From NCBI RefSeq assembly GCF_008329585.1, contig NZ_NPKP01000005.1, positions 62,001 through 126,000 on the forward strand: a DNA stretch of 64,000 bases. Direction: 5' to 3'. Shown here piece by piece: positions 57,709 through 64,000 of this stretch. A program made the translations under genes and the position numbers. The first letter of the stretch is position 1, and every line of letters starts with the position of its first letter. The DNA comes from Mycolicibacterium sp. P9-22 (GTDB taxonomy: Bacteria > Actinomycetota > Actinomycetes > Mycobacteriales > Mycobacteriaceae). Below the pieces are notes generated by a model, which saw only the letters and a list, made by a program, of their open reading frames with translations, had not been told where the DNA came from and ran no database searches.

Positions 57709-57727
57709 TAGGACACGGATAGGACAC
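57709..57727. promoter_or_regulatory. Candidate integrase arm-type sites, left end
   Basis: Two direct copies of TAGGACAC at 57709 and 57720, 11 bp apart. The same heptamer TAGGACA occurs as a pair with the same 11-bp spacing at the right end (63519, 63530). Their placement about 120 bp inside each attachment repeat fits arm-type binding sites of a tyrosine integrase. Confidence 0.55.
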
Positions 57728-57777
57728 GTCGAACGGGCGTTCGGACGCACAACTGGACGCCCACTGGAGAGCCATCT

Positions 57778-57805
57778 AATGGTTCGAGTCCATCCGGCGG
57801 AGCCA
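57778..57805 (+). other. tRNA 3'-end-like fragment inside the island
   Basis: AATGGTTCGAGTCCATCCGG followed by CGGAGCCA has the form of a T-arm (ATGG-TTCGAGT-CCAT), a 3' acceptor strand and CCA. No matching 5' acceptor strand or anticodon arm is seen upstream. It may be an older attachment-site scar or a captured tRNA end. Confidence 0.35.
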
Positions 57806-58022
57806 GTTAGACCGTAGTTTTTGGCTCCCGTGCACAACATCTGCACACATCGGAGCAGATGCACTGATGCCACGAAGCCTGGGCAAGGGTGCTTGTGCCG
57901 CGCCGCCGACGGCCGGGTAACGGCAGAATGTCACCCATGGGTCGTACAGTTCTGACAAGCAATCACTGGCGCACGCAGACAGTGCGCGCAAGCTCCTCGT
58001 GAGGTGAGGTAGAGGTTGAAAC

Positions 58023-58613
58023 GTGGATCGCGGTCGAGTGACGGAACTGCACTACATCACGCCGCTCGCCAACCTAGCGTCGATTAGGGCGCACGGCATC
58101 CTGAGTCACAACCGGGCGAAGAATGTCGGCCATGAATCGATCGCTGACGAGGCGGTGCAGGACCGACGGGTGCATGTCAAGGTTCCAGGGGGCGCGATGC
58201 TCCACGACTACGTGAACCTGTTCTTTGACGCTCGGAATTCCATGATGTATCGACGGTTGAACAAGCGAACATCAATCGCAGTCCTTCGCGTGCATCCCGC
58301 GGTTCTCGACCTCGCGGGAACGGTAATTACTGATGGCAATGCTGCGTCACCGTCGACTACCTATGGACCCTCGCCGAGCCGCCTAGCGGTGCTTGACGAG
58401 GAGCGGGTTTATGCTCTCTCGTGGGACCATCCAGATCCATGGATCAAGCGGGAGCGCAAGCGTCAGCGTAGCGCCGAGGTCCTGGTCCCGGGCGTCGTGC
58501 CAACTAACTACTTGCTCGGTGCTTACACGTGCTCGAGTGCCGTCTCAAGCAAGTGCAATAAGGTTTATCCCGAAATCGAAGCGAAAGTACTTCCCCATGT
58601 CTACTTCGCATGA
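58023..58613 (+). CDS. darT: DarT toxin (DNA thymidine ADP-ribosyltransferase)
   Basis: A 196-residue DUF4433 protein. DarT enzymes use NAD+ to attach ADP-ribose to thymidine in single-stranded DNA and block replication, notably of phages. Seen here: the N-terminal ELHYITPLANLASIRAHGIL (NAD-binding His and the I-x-x-x-GIL turn), the arginine/substrate region RRVHVKVPGGAMLHDYVNLFFDARNSMMYR, and the catalytic glutamate E152 in RSAEVLVPGVVP. All key positions are intact. GTG start with AGAGG seven bases upstream. It overlaps the antitoxin gene by 17 bp. Confidence 0.9.
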   Translation: MDRGRVTELHYITPLANLASIRAHGILSHNRAKNVGHESIADEAVQDRRVHVKVPGGAMLHDYVNLFFDARNSMMYRRLNKRTSIAVLRVHPAVLDLAGTVITDGNAASPSTTYGPSPSRLAVLDEERVYALSWDHPDPWIKRERKRQRSAEVLVPGVVPTNYLLGAYTCSSAVSSKCNKVYPEIEAKVLPHVYFA

Positions 58614-59736
58614 ACGGTCAAACGTCACCCTAACTACAGGCAACGTGCTGGATTCGAGAGCCCAGACCCTCGTGAACACCGTGAATTGTGTTGGCGTGAT
58701 GGGCAAAGGGATCGCTTTAGCTTTCAAGCGCCGATACCCTGAGATGTTCCGTGACTATGTGGCACGCTGTGACCGCAATGAAGTTAAGTTGGGCCGCCCC
58801 TACCTCTATAAGGCTGAGGATCATTGGATCATCAATTTTCCGACGAAGGACCACTGGCGTGCAGTAAGTCGCTTGCAGGACATCATTGATGGTCTCGAAT
58901 ATCTTGAGAAGCACTATCGAGAGTGGGGTATCACTTCCTTAGCGGTTCCTCCCCTTGGCTGCGGGAACGGTCAACTCGAGTGGAAGGTTGTTGGTCCAAC
59001 TCTTGCCAGGCATCTCAGTAGGTTCGACATTCCAGTGGACTTGTATGTGCCGCAGGGTGAATCGCCCGACGTTGAGCAGCTCTCGCTTATGCCCATTTCC
59101 AACGAAGCCGCACCCATCGAGCGATTTGTTCCGCCCGAGTGGGTCGCCATTGTTGCAATTCTCGACCACGTCGAACGCCAACAACGCGAGCAGTATCACT
59201 GGCCGGTCGGACGGATCATGTTCCAGAAGTTGGTGTACTTCGCGACTCAAGCGGGCATTCCCACCGGCTTGAAGTTCGAGGCCAATAGCTACGGTCCGTT
59301 CGCGTCATCCCTTAAACAACACATTGCACGCCTACAGAACAATGGGCTGGCGTTGGAGCGTCAGCGGGGAAACATGTTCGAGGTGAAGGTGGGCTCTACC
59401 TACGGTGATGCCGCGCGCAACTATCGCGACAAGATGGAGCCATGGCGCACGGCGGTTGAACGTACTGCCGATCTGATTTCGCGAATGAATTCATCGACCG
59501 CGGAGATTGCTGCCACCGTGCATTTCACTGCGGAGCGGCTTGGGCGTGAGCATGGGAGGCGACCTACGGCGAGCGAGGTGATACTGGAGGTCGAGCAGTG
59601 GAAGATTCGGCGCAATCCTCCAGTGAAGCGCGCAGCGATTGTGGATGCGCTAGCTGTACTTGGGCTTCAAGGCTGGCTTGATGTGGAGCTGGACGAAGCG
59701 GCGGAGGAGCTCATCGACGAGCTCATTGATGCGTGA
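58597..59736 (+). CDS. darG: DarG antitoxin (macrodomain DNA ADP-ribosyl glycohydrolase)
   Basis: A 379-residue protein. Residues about 8-160 are the macrodomain: TLTTGNVLDSRAQTLVNTVNCVGVMGKGIA, the catalytic lysine in INFPTKDHWR and VPPLGCGNGQLEW. This domain removes the DarT mark from DNA. Residues about 185-379 form a second helical domain (GRIMFQKLVYFATQAGIPTG...YGPFASSLKQHIARLQNNGL) of the type that binds DarT directly and is found in full-length DarG such as Rv0060. The start at 58597 lies inside darT, so toxin and antitoxin are translated together. Confidence 0.9.
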   Translation: MSTSHERSNVTLTTGNVLDSRAQTLVNTVNCVGVMGKGIALAFKRRYPEMFRDYVARCDRNEVKLGRPYLYKAEDHWIINFPTKDHWRAVSRLQDIIDGLEYLEKHYREWGITSLAVPPLGCGNGQLEWKVVGPTLARHLSRFDIPVDLYVPQGESPDVEQLSLMPISNEAAPIERFVPPEWVAIVAILDHVERQQREQYHWPVGRIMFQKLVYFATQAGIPTGLKFEANSYGPFASSLKQHIARLQNNGLALERQRGNMFEVKVGSTYGDAARNYRDKMEPWRTAVERTADLISRMNSSTAEIAATVHFTAERLGREHGRRPTASEVILEVEQWKIRRNPPVKRAAIVDALAVLGLQGWLDVELDEAAEELIDELIDA

Positions 59737-59784
59737 CCCGCGAATCGTCTCGCTAGTCGTCGGACACGCCGATGTTGCATTTGC

Positions 59785-59818
59785 CGCGATATTATCGTGA
59801 TGTTGCGATAATATCGCG
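59785..59818. promoter_or_regulatory. 34-bp palindromic operator over a leaderless promoter
   Basis: CGCGATATTATCG (59785-59797), eight-base spacer, CGATAATATCGCG (59806-59818): a perfect 13-bp inverted repeat ending two bases before the GTG at 59821. TAATAT (59809-59814) has the TANNNT -10 form and is placed to start transcription on the G of that GTG. A bound dimer would cover the promoter. The Xre-ImmA protein of the same operon is the obvious ligand. Confidence 0.75.
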
Positions 59819-59820
59819 CC

Positions 59821-60441
59821 GTGGGAAACATTGATCATCTCATCCATCGCATTGCGCCGCTGGTAGAACCCGTGCACGATGCGTTCGGACGCGCACGGCT
59901 CTACGTCGACAAACTGGGAGTTCCCAACACTGACGAGAAGCGGTGGCTCAGGACGTCGCTCTTCCGTAGTGACGTGTTCGACTACCTCGCTGCCCATGCG
60001 GTGGCCGATTGGTCGCTTGACCATCGAAGTCATCACTTGAATGGGACGGTTCATCTTGCGCACACCCACGGGGACTTGAAGCTCCGGATTCTCCGCGAAG
60101 CCCCAATCCGCGGCGGTGTCCCGTGCGCTGGAGTTAGCGGACGCCGACAGGCTTACTACCGCAATCGCCCCTACGGCCAGCTCGGATTGTGGGGTGCGCC
60201 GAAGGATGCCGATCACAATCTTCTCCTCCTTTGGAACGAACTGGCAGAGGATGTGTCGCTCAGGCTTGTGCACCCCATTGGCGTAGGAACAGCGCTCCGC
60301 GGAGTTCCGATCGACCTGTCGGCTGACCTACCTCGGCATCGAGCCGAGTTTGAGAACAGACGATTTGATGTTCTGGACGAGGACCTGGACGATACGGTGA
60401 GCTACGACGACGAGGAGGGTGGCAGTGGGGGCAGCGCCTAA
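59821..60441 (+). CDS. Unrecognised 206-residue protein paired with Xre-ImmA (candidate effector)
   Basis: Soluble protein, no signal peptide, membrane segment or motif that I recognise. It has a helical start (DHLIHRIAPLVEPVHDAFG), a His/Asp-rich middle (AHAVADWSLDHRSHHLNGTVHLAHTHGDLKL), a basic central part (GVSGRRQAYYRNRPYGQLGLWG), a hydrophobic helix DHNLLLLWNELAEDVSLRLV, and a strongly acidic, glycine-ending tail (VLDEDLDDTVSYDDEEGGSGG). The GTG start carries no Shine-Dalgarno, fitting a leaderless mRNA. It overlaps the Xre-ImmA gene by 17 bp, the layout of toxin-antitoxin or repressor-effector pairs. Function not inferred beyond that. Confidence 0.75.
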   Translation: MGNIDHLIHRIAPLVEPVHDAFGRARLYVDKLGVPNTDEKRWLRTSLFRSDVFDYLAAHAVADWSLDHRSHHLNGTVHLAHTHGDLKLRILREAPIRGGVPCAGVSGRRQAYYRNRPYGQLGLWGAPKDADHNLLLLWNELAEDVSLRLVHPIGVGTALRGVPIDLSADLPRHRAEFENRRFDVLDEDLDDTVSYDDEEGGSGGSA

Positions 60442-61540
60442 CCCCGGTGCCCGACTGATTGATCTCCGCGAGCTGTTACAGCTCACACAGAAGGACCTTG
60501 CCGGGATGTCCGGTATTCCGCAATCAACGATCTCCGACGTTGAGCGGGGTGACCGCGAACCAACGACGGCGGTCCTCGCTACCATCTGTGCTGCGGTCAG
60601 GATGCCATTGTCGTTCTTCGAATTCCCCGGCGCGCCGACCGACCCGGCGGCGGTTCACTTTCGAAAGATGGCTGGCGCTGGCGTCAAGGCGACGCGCTCG
60701 GCGCTCCGCTACTTCGAGGAGTTGCAGCGAATAACCGACCGTCTCATGGAGTCTTCAGACAGACCCCTTATCCGGCTTCGGCCTGTGGAGGGGCAAGTAA
60801 CCGGGGCAGATATCGAGCAGATTGCCGCTGAGGCTCGCGATGAGCTAGGAGTCCCGCATACCCAACCGGTTAGGCACGTCATGCGGTCGGTCGAGCGTGC
60901 TGGAACTGCAATCGCTCCTTTGGTGCGCCTGGGTTTGGAGCATCCAGCGTTCGATGGGCATTCAGGTATGTCGCGATTGACGTCGCGGTCGGCCTTGGTC
61001 ATGTACACGCCAACCACTGCTGGTGATCGTCAGCGCTTTACAGTGGCCCACGAACTTGGTCACCTAAAGCTTCACGTGTCGCGCGAGGTCAGTGACGAGC
61101 GGACTCGGGAGAAGGAAGCGCATCGATTCGCCGGCGCCTTCCTGTATCCGCGAACTATCGCCGAGAACGATATTTCCGAATCGTTGAGCTTGAATGGATA
61201 CGCTCGAATTAAGGCGAGATGGGGCGTCGCGATTCAGGCGCTGATCCAGCGCGGCCGTGATCTACGGTTGATCTCGCCAGATCGTCACAGATCGTTGATG
61301 ATCCAAGTTTCGTCGCGTGGGTGGCGTAAAAATGAGCCGGTCGAAGTTGGTGTCGAGCAACCAATTCTGTTGTGGCGCTTACTTTCCTCGAAATATGGGG
61401 AATCCCCGTATATGGCGGCCTCCTTTGATTTTGGTATCGCTCCCGAGCTGCTTGAGTTGTGGATACCGAATCGTGCGACGGATCAGGGAACCAATGCTGA
61501 GATTGTCGACATTGTGACAAGGCACCGGAGCCGGGCCTAG
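60425..61540 (+). CDS. Xre-type HTH regulator fused to an ImmA/IrrE metallopeptidase
   Basis: A 371-residue protein with an N-terminal Xre helix-turn-helix (about 10-65: LTQKDLAGMSGIPQSTISDVERGDREPT) and a C-terminal zinc protease domain with VAHELGHLKLH (HExxH, near residue 209). ImmA/IrrE proteins cleave repressors on activation, so this fusion can both bind DNA and respond proteolytically. The GTG at 60425 is preferred over the GTG at 60419 because GGAGG (60414-60418) is then six bases upstream. It is the second gene of the operon behind the 59785 palindrome and probably its regulator. Confidence 0.88.
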   Translation: MGAAPNPGARLIDLRELLQLTQKDLAGMSGIPQSTISDVERGDREPTTAVLATICAAVRMPLSFFEFPGAPTDPAAVHFRKMAGAGVKATRSALRYFEELQRITDRLMESSDRPLIRLRPVEGQVTGADIEQIAAEARDELGVPHTQPVRHVMRSVERAGTAIAPLVRLGLEHPAFDGHSGMSRLTSRSALVMYTPTTAGDRQRFTVAHELGHLKLHVSREVSDERTREKEAHRFAGAFLYPRTIAENDISESLSLNGYARIKARWGVAIQALIQRGRDLRLISPDRHRSLMIQVSSRGWRKNEPVEVGVEQPILLWRLLSSKYGESPYMAASFDFGIAPELLELWIPNRATDQGTNAEIVDIVTRHRSRA

Positions 61541-61983
61541 GTTCGGCCCCGCTTTACTGCGAAGGTCCCGGGGTGGCATCCGCTGCGGATCATCGCGAGG
61601 GCCACACTGCCCTGTCCACCGTCGTCGGACAGGCCGAGGGAAGCACACACATCGGTGTGTGCGGCGGTGCCGGTGCGGTAGCGCTGTTTTGTCAGGGCCT
61701 TGATGGAAGGCCAGCACCGCTCCAGTAGTGGGACGACGAACGCGCCCTGGTGCGGCCCGCCGGCCGCGCAGAGCACCTGATCGTCGGAGCCGTTGCGGGT
61801 CAGTGCAGCGCGGATGTCGGCGGGTCCGGGGACGCGCCCGTGAGTCCACCGCGCCTCACTCCACGGACCAGCGAACGCGACGGCGGACGCGGTGCCGGCG
61901 GGCAGCGATGTGAACTCTGCGCGTGGTTGGTCATTGATTGAGTTGCACAGGGTGCCTGCTGACCCCGCCGTGCCCGTCGACAT
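61537..61983 (-). CDS. Hypothetical protein of the island
   Basis: A 148-residue frame with host-like codon use (mostly G or C in third position), unlike the genes before it. No family recognised; segments include GPWSEARWTHGRVPGPADIRAAL and LCAAGGPHQGAFVVPLLERCWPSI. Its stop overlaps the stop of the convergent Xre-ImmA gene by two bases. It may be a real cargo gene, or a chance frame in GC-rich DNA; ATG at 61983 is the most reasonable start. Confidence 0.4.
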   Translation of the reverse strand: MSTGTAGSAGTLCNSINDQPRAEFTSLPAGTASAVAFAGPWSEARWTHGRVPGPADIRAALTRNGSDDQVLCAAGGPHQGAFVVPLLERCWPSIKALTKQRYRTGTAAHTDVCASLGLSDDGGQGSVALAMIRSGCHPGTFAVKRGRT

Positions 61984-62070
61984 CGACCCTGCCGCCATTC
62001 GGCAGGACCGGTCCGCCGGCTGGCCAGCGCCGCCGCGCGGTTCATATCCTCCAAGGATTTCGCGTTCGCC

Positions 62071-62342
62071 ATGTTCGATGAGATGGACGACCCCGCCGCA
62101 GCGTTGCGCCCGGATCGACCACCAAACGGCGGCCGCAATCGCAAGCTCGATGATGTGCACTACCGGCAGTGGCGGAACTGCTGAGAACGGCACGTGAGTA
62201 CGGCTATCCACCACGCGAGTTCGTCTCCGAGCGTCTCGGCGCATCGATTCCCACTGTCGACCGGTGGATCAAAGAGGCCAAGAAGCGCAACCATCTGCCC
62301 CGCGACTGGGCAACAGCGAGGAGTGAAGAGACCGACCGATGA
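62071..62342 (+). pseudogene. Small HTH protein of the integrase operon, frameshifted
   Basis: The first part (62071-62168) reads to ...RKLDDVHYRQ and then stops at 62184 in its own frame. The continuation VAELLRTAREYGYPPREFVSERLGASIPTVDRWIKEAKK, a helix-turn-helix of the kind found next to actinobacterial integrases, is in the frame starting at 62169 and ends at 62342. One missing G at about 62169 (CAGTGG for CAGGTGG) accounts for the break. The end overlaps the integrase ATG by three bases (ATGA). Confidence 0.7.
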
Positions 62343-63532
62343 CCGCCAGCGAGCATCCCCAGAAACGCGGCGAGCGCGCCGACAGCTCGATCAAGAAGCT
62401 GGCGAACGGCAAGGGCTGGCGCGCGCGCCACACTGGGCACCGATCCGGTGAGCGGCAAGCAGGTCCGGCCAACCAAGGTGTTCGCCACCAAGAAGGCCGC
62501 GCAAGACTGGGTGACCGAACAGCGCAATCAGTGGAGCTCGGCATCATGGGCGCCCAAGTCCAACCGGACGTTCGATGAAGTTGCCGACCACTGGCTGACG
62601 CTCCGCGAGGCGGATTCGTCCATCGGGCCGAACACCGTGCGGGCCGACCGCGAGTCGCTGGCCTATGCGCGGCGTGCATTCGGAGCGGTCCAGGTCCAGA
62701 AGCTCACCCCCGCCGCGCTGGCCGACTGGTCAGCTGCGCTTACCGGCAAGGGCGGCAGGGTGCTGGCCCGGCTACCAAGCACCGCGCCATCGTCCGGCTC
62801 AAGTCGGTTATGGCGCACGCAAAGCGGATGCGCTGGCTGACCTACGACCCGTCGGCCGACCTCGAATCGCCCGAACAGAAGTCGATCACCGCCACGGCGG
62901 CCGATGACATCTGGACACCCACACAGATGACGGCATTTCTTGATCACGTCGCGGCGCACCGACTCAGCGGTTGTTTCGCGCTCACATTGCTCGGACTGCG
63001 CCGAGAGGAGGTGGGCGGGCTGCGTTGGTCAGACATCGATCTGGAGACCGGCGCGCTGCGCATCCGACAGGCCCGGGTCGACGTGAACGGACGCGACACC
63101 ATCGTGACACCCAAGACCGACCGCAGCGCGCGCGATCTGCCGGTGCCACCTCGGGAGCTGTCGATGCTCAAGGCCATGCGTGCGGTTCAACTCCGCGAGC
63201 ACCTGGCCGTCGGTCGGCCACTGACCGATAGCGACCTACTGCTGTCGCGCGCGGATGGCACTCCCCTGCCGGTGCGGGAGTACAGCCGGGAGTTCTCCGC
63301 GCAACGCAAGGCTGCGGGCCTCAAGGCGATCACGTTGGGCAAGCTCCGGCACTCCAATATCTCGCGAATGCGGGCCGCGGGAATCGCCGCTGACGTCGTC
63401 GCCGCCTGGCACGGCCACACCGAGCGCATGACCCAAGCTGTGTACGGCAGGGTGACCGATGACCGCCTCACCGCAGCGTCGGCGGTGTTCTCGGCACCGG
63501 TAGGACAAAGTCCAGCCGTAGGACAGAGTTAG
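62339..63532 (+). pseudogene. Tyrosine recombinase (integrase), two frameshifts
   Basis: Three consecutive frames together give one phage-type integrase. 62339-62425 reads MTASEHPQKRGERADSSIKK to GKGWRAR. From about 62430 the frame changes to TLGTDPVSGKQVRPTKVFATKKAAQDW, the arm-binding domain, then the core-binding domain to WSAALTGKGG. After about 62770 it returns to the first frame for TKHRAIVRLKSVMAHAKRM and the catalytic domain. The first shift lies in a CG-dinucleotide run, the second equals one missing base in CCCGGCTACC. Catalytic residues: Arg in GLRREE, Lys in TPKTDR, Arg in KLRHS (the first His of HxxR is Gly), GH in WHGHTE and the Tyr in VYGRV. Adjacent to the attachment site, as expected. 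Confidence 0.8.
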
Positions 63533-63536
63533 GACA
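63501..63536. promoter_or_regulatory. Candidate integrase arm-type sites, right end
   Basis: TAGGACA at 63501, 63519 and 63530, the last two 11 bp apart exactly as at the left end. They overlap the last codons and stop of the integrase gene (VGQSPAVGQS). Confidence 0.55.
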
Positions 63537-63570
63537 TCTGGCCCCGTGCGAGACAAGCCCCGCAAACGAG

Positions 63571-63604
63571 AAAACCCGCCTTGTACGATGTCAAGGCGGG
63601 TTTT
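63571..63604 (-). terminator. Intrinsic terminator downstream of tRNA-Ala, carried by the island
   Basis: Perfect 13-bp stem AAAACCCGCCTTG / CAAGGCGGGTTTT with an eight-base loop; read on the minus strand it ends GGCGGGTTTT, a classic rho-independent terminator, just after the tRNA 3' end. It lies inside the right attachment repeat, so it is element DNA serving the host tRNA. Confidence 0.85.
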
Positions 63605-63610
63605 CTACGA

Positions 63611-63657
63611 GTGGAGCTAAGGGGATTCGAACCCCTGACCCCCACACTGCCAGTGTG
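63611..63657. repeat. Right attachment site: 47-bp 3' end of tRNA-Ala
   Basis: Partner of 57548-57594. It spans the tRNA from inside the anticodon stem to the 3' end plus one base. Confidence 0.93.
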
Positions 63658-63684
63658 GTGCGCTACCAACTGCGCCATAGCCCC
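63612..63684 (-). tRNA. tRNA-Ala (anticodon GGC)
   Basis: A 73-base tRNA: acceptor GGGGCTA/TAGCTCC (with a G-T pair), D-arm GCGC-AGTTGGTA-GCGC, anticodon arm CCACA-CTGGCAG-TGTGG with GGC in the anticodon position, five-base variable loop, T-arm AGGGG-TTCGAAT-CCCCT, discriminator A, and no encoded CCA. Its 3' 46 bases lie in the attachment repeat, so the element restored the gene on integration. Confidence 0.95.
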
Positions 63685-63740
63685 GTTTGTTGTGCTGTTG
63701 AAAGGTACACCACTGCCCGGCGCAGGTTCAAAACAGCTGG

Positions 63741-64000
63741 TCAGGGCACCTCGCCACCGGCCTCTGGGCCCAGCGGGCGGACCGGGGTGTGCTCGGCGGG
63801 CGGCCGGCCCCTGGTCTCGGGGGCGAACACCCAGCCCAGTGCGGCGATCAGCAGGATCGCGCCGCTGATCACGAACGCCCAGGAGAACGAGAAGTACTGC
63901 GCGATCAGCCCCACCAGCAGCGAACCGCCGATCGAGCCGACATCGGCCATCATCTGGAACGTTGCCACCGCGGTGCCGCCACGGGATTTGTTGCCGACAA
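63741..64000 (-). CDS. MFS transporter, C-terminal part (5' end beyond the window)
   Basis: The last 86 residues of a major-facilitator transporter. Two hydrophobic helices are visible: the DVGSIGGSLLVGLIAQYFSF region, and WAFVISGAILLIAALGWVF, followed by the APETRGR motif that commonly ends MFS helix 12 and a short acidic/proline tail. The stop is at 63741. Substrate unknown. Confidence 0.85.
   Translation of the reverse strand, partial: VGNKSRGGTAVATFQMMADVGSIGGSLLVGLIAQYFSFSWAFVISGAILLIAALGWVFAPETRGRPPAEHTPVRPLGPEAGGEVP

Larger units (their letters stand above)
57548..63657. mobile_element. tRNA-Ala-integrated 6.1-kb genomic island with toxin-antitoxin genes
   Basis: Bounded by 47-bp direct repeats of the tRNA-Ala 3' end. 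It contains DarT and DarG, an unrecognised protein with an Xre-ImmA protein, a minus-strand hypothetical, and a frameshifted HTH gene and tyrosine integrase next to the intact tRNA. Base use in 58000-61540 is visibly less GC-rich than the host genes. Repeated TAGGACA motifs at both ends suggest integrase arm sites. No structural phage or conjugation genes are present, so it is a minimal, possibly satellite-like island. Confidence 0.88.

Noticed and set aside
59737..59820. CRISPR-like repeat near the AT-rich palindrome
   Set aside because: There is one inverted repeat only, with no repeated unit and spacers; it is an operator. I saw no CRISPR array anywhere in the window.
62665..62907. Alternative plus-strand frame in the integrase region
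   Set aside because: It does not match any integrase segment; the three-frame reconstruction explains the coding signal.

Overview
The window is high-GC actinobacterial DNA, most likely from a fast-growing Mycobacterium (Mycolicibacterium). The reasons are an exochelin-type siderophore locus with IdeR-like iron boxes, many FadE-type acyl-CoA dehydrogenases, an FprB-type fused ferredoxin/ferredoxin reductase, a MoeY-type E1-nitroreductase fusion, a mycothiol-dependent-isomerase-family protein and leaderless-looking promoters. Species and product names rest on family knowledge recalled from the sequence; no database was searched.

Positions 1-19200 are metabolic. An FMO-TetR operon sits behind two matched palindromes. 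It is followed by a beta-oxidation set: GntR regulator, acyl-CoA dehydrogenase, thiolase and SDR, with a divergent second acyl-CoA dehydrogenase and a MaoC hydratase. Next come an unassigned protein behind an AT-rich spacer, a GAF-GGDEF-EAL protein, a FAD protein, a tandem FadE pair, an FprB-like reductase, and a TetR plus acyl-CoA ligase pair.

Positions 18432-49502 hold a siderophore locus. A five-gene minus-strand run (MbtH, two ABC half-exporters, a 7503-residue NRPS, a DUF2127 membrane protein) is divergent from an fxbA-like formyltransferase. A second divergent pair follows: panD plus ornithine N-hydroxylase against a siderophore-binding lipoprotein. The NRPS reads A-T-E / C-A-T / C-A-T-E / C-A-T-E / C-A-T / C-A-T-TE. 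Specificity residues read from the sequence predict D-formyl-hydroxyornithine, beta-alanine, D-hydroxyornithine, D-(allo)threonine, L-hydroxyornithine, then a sixth residue I cannot assign. The first five match exochelin MS. PanD supplies beta-alanine, the N-hydroxylase and formyltransferase make the ornithine derivatives, the ABC pair would export the product, and the lipoprotein would recapture the ferric form.

Positions 49524-57395 hold MoeY, a P450, a TetR, a dienelactone-hydrolase-like protein and a second GAF-GGDEF-EAL protein whose EAL half looks degenerate. Positions 57548-63657 are a 6.1-kb element flanked by a 47-bp repeat of the 3' end of tRNA-Ala(GGC). It carries a DarT-DarG toxin-antitoxin pair, an unrecognised 206-residue protein overlapping an Xre-ImmA protein behind a perfect palindromic operator, and a frameshifted HTH/integrase pair with candidate integrase arm sites at both ends. 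The window ends inside an MFS transporter gene.
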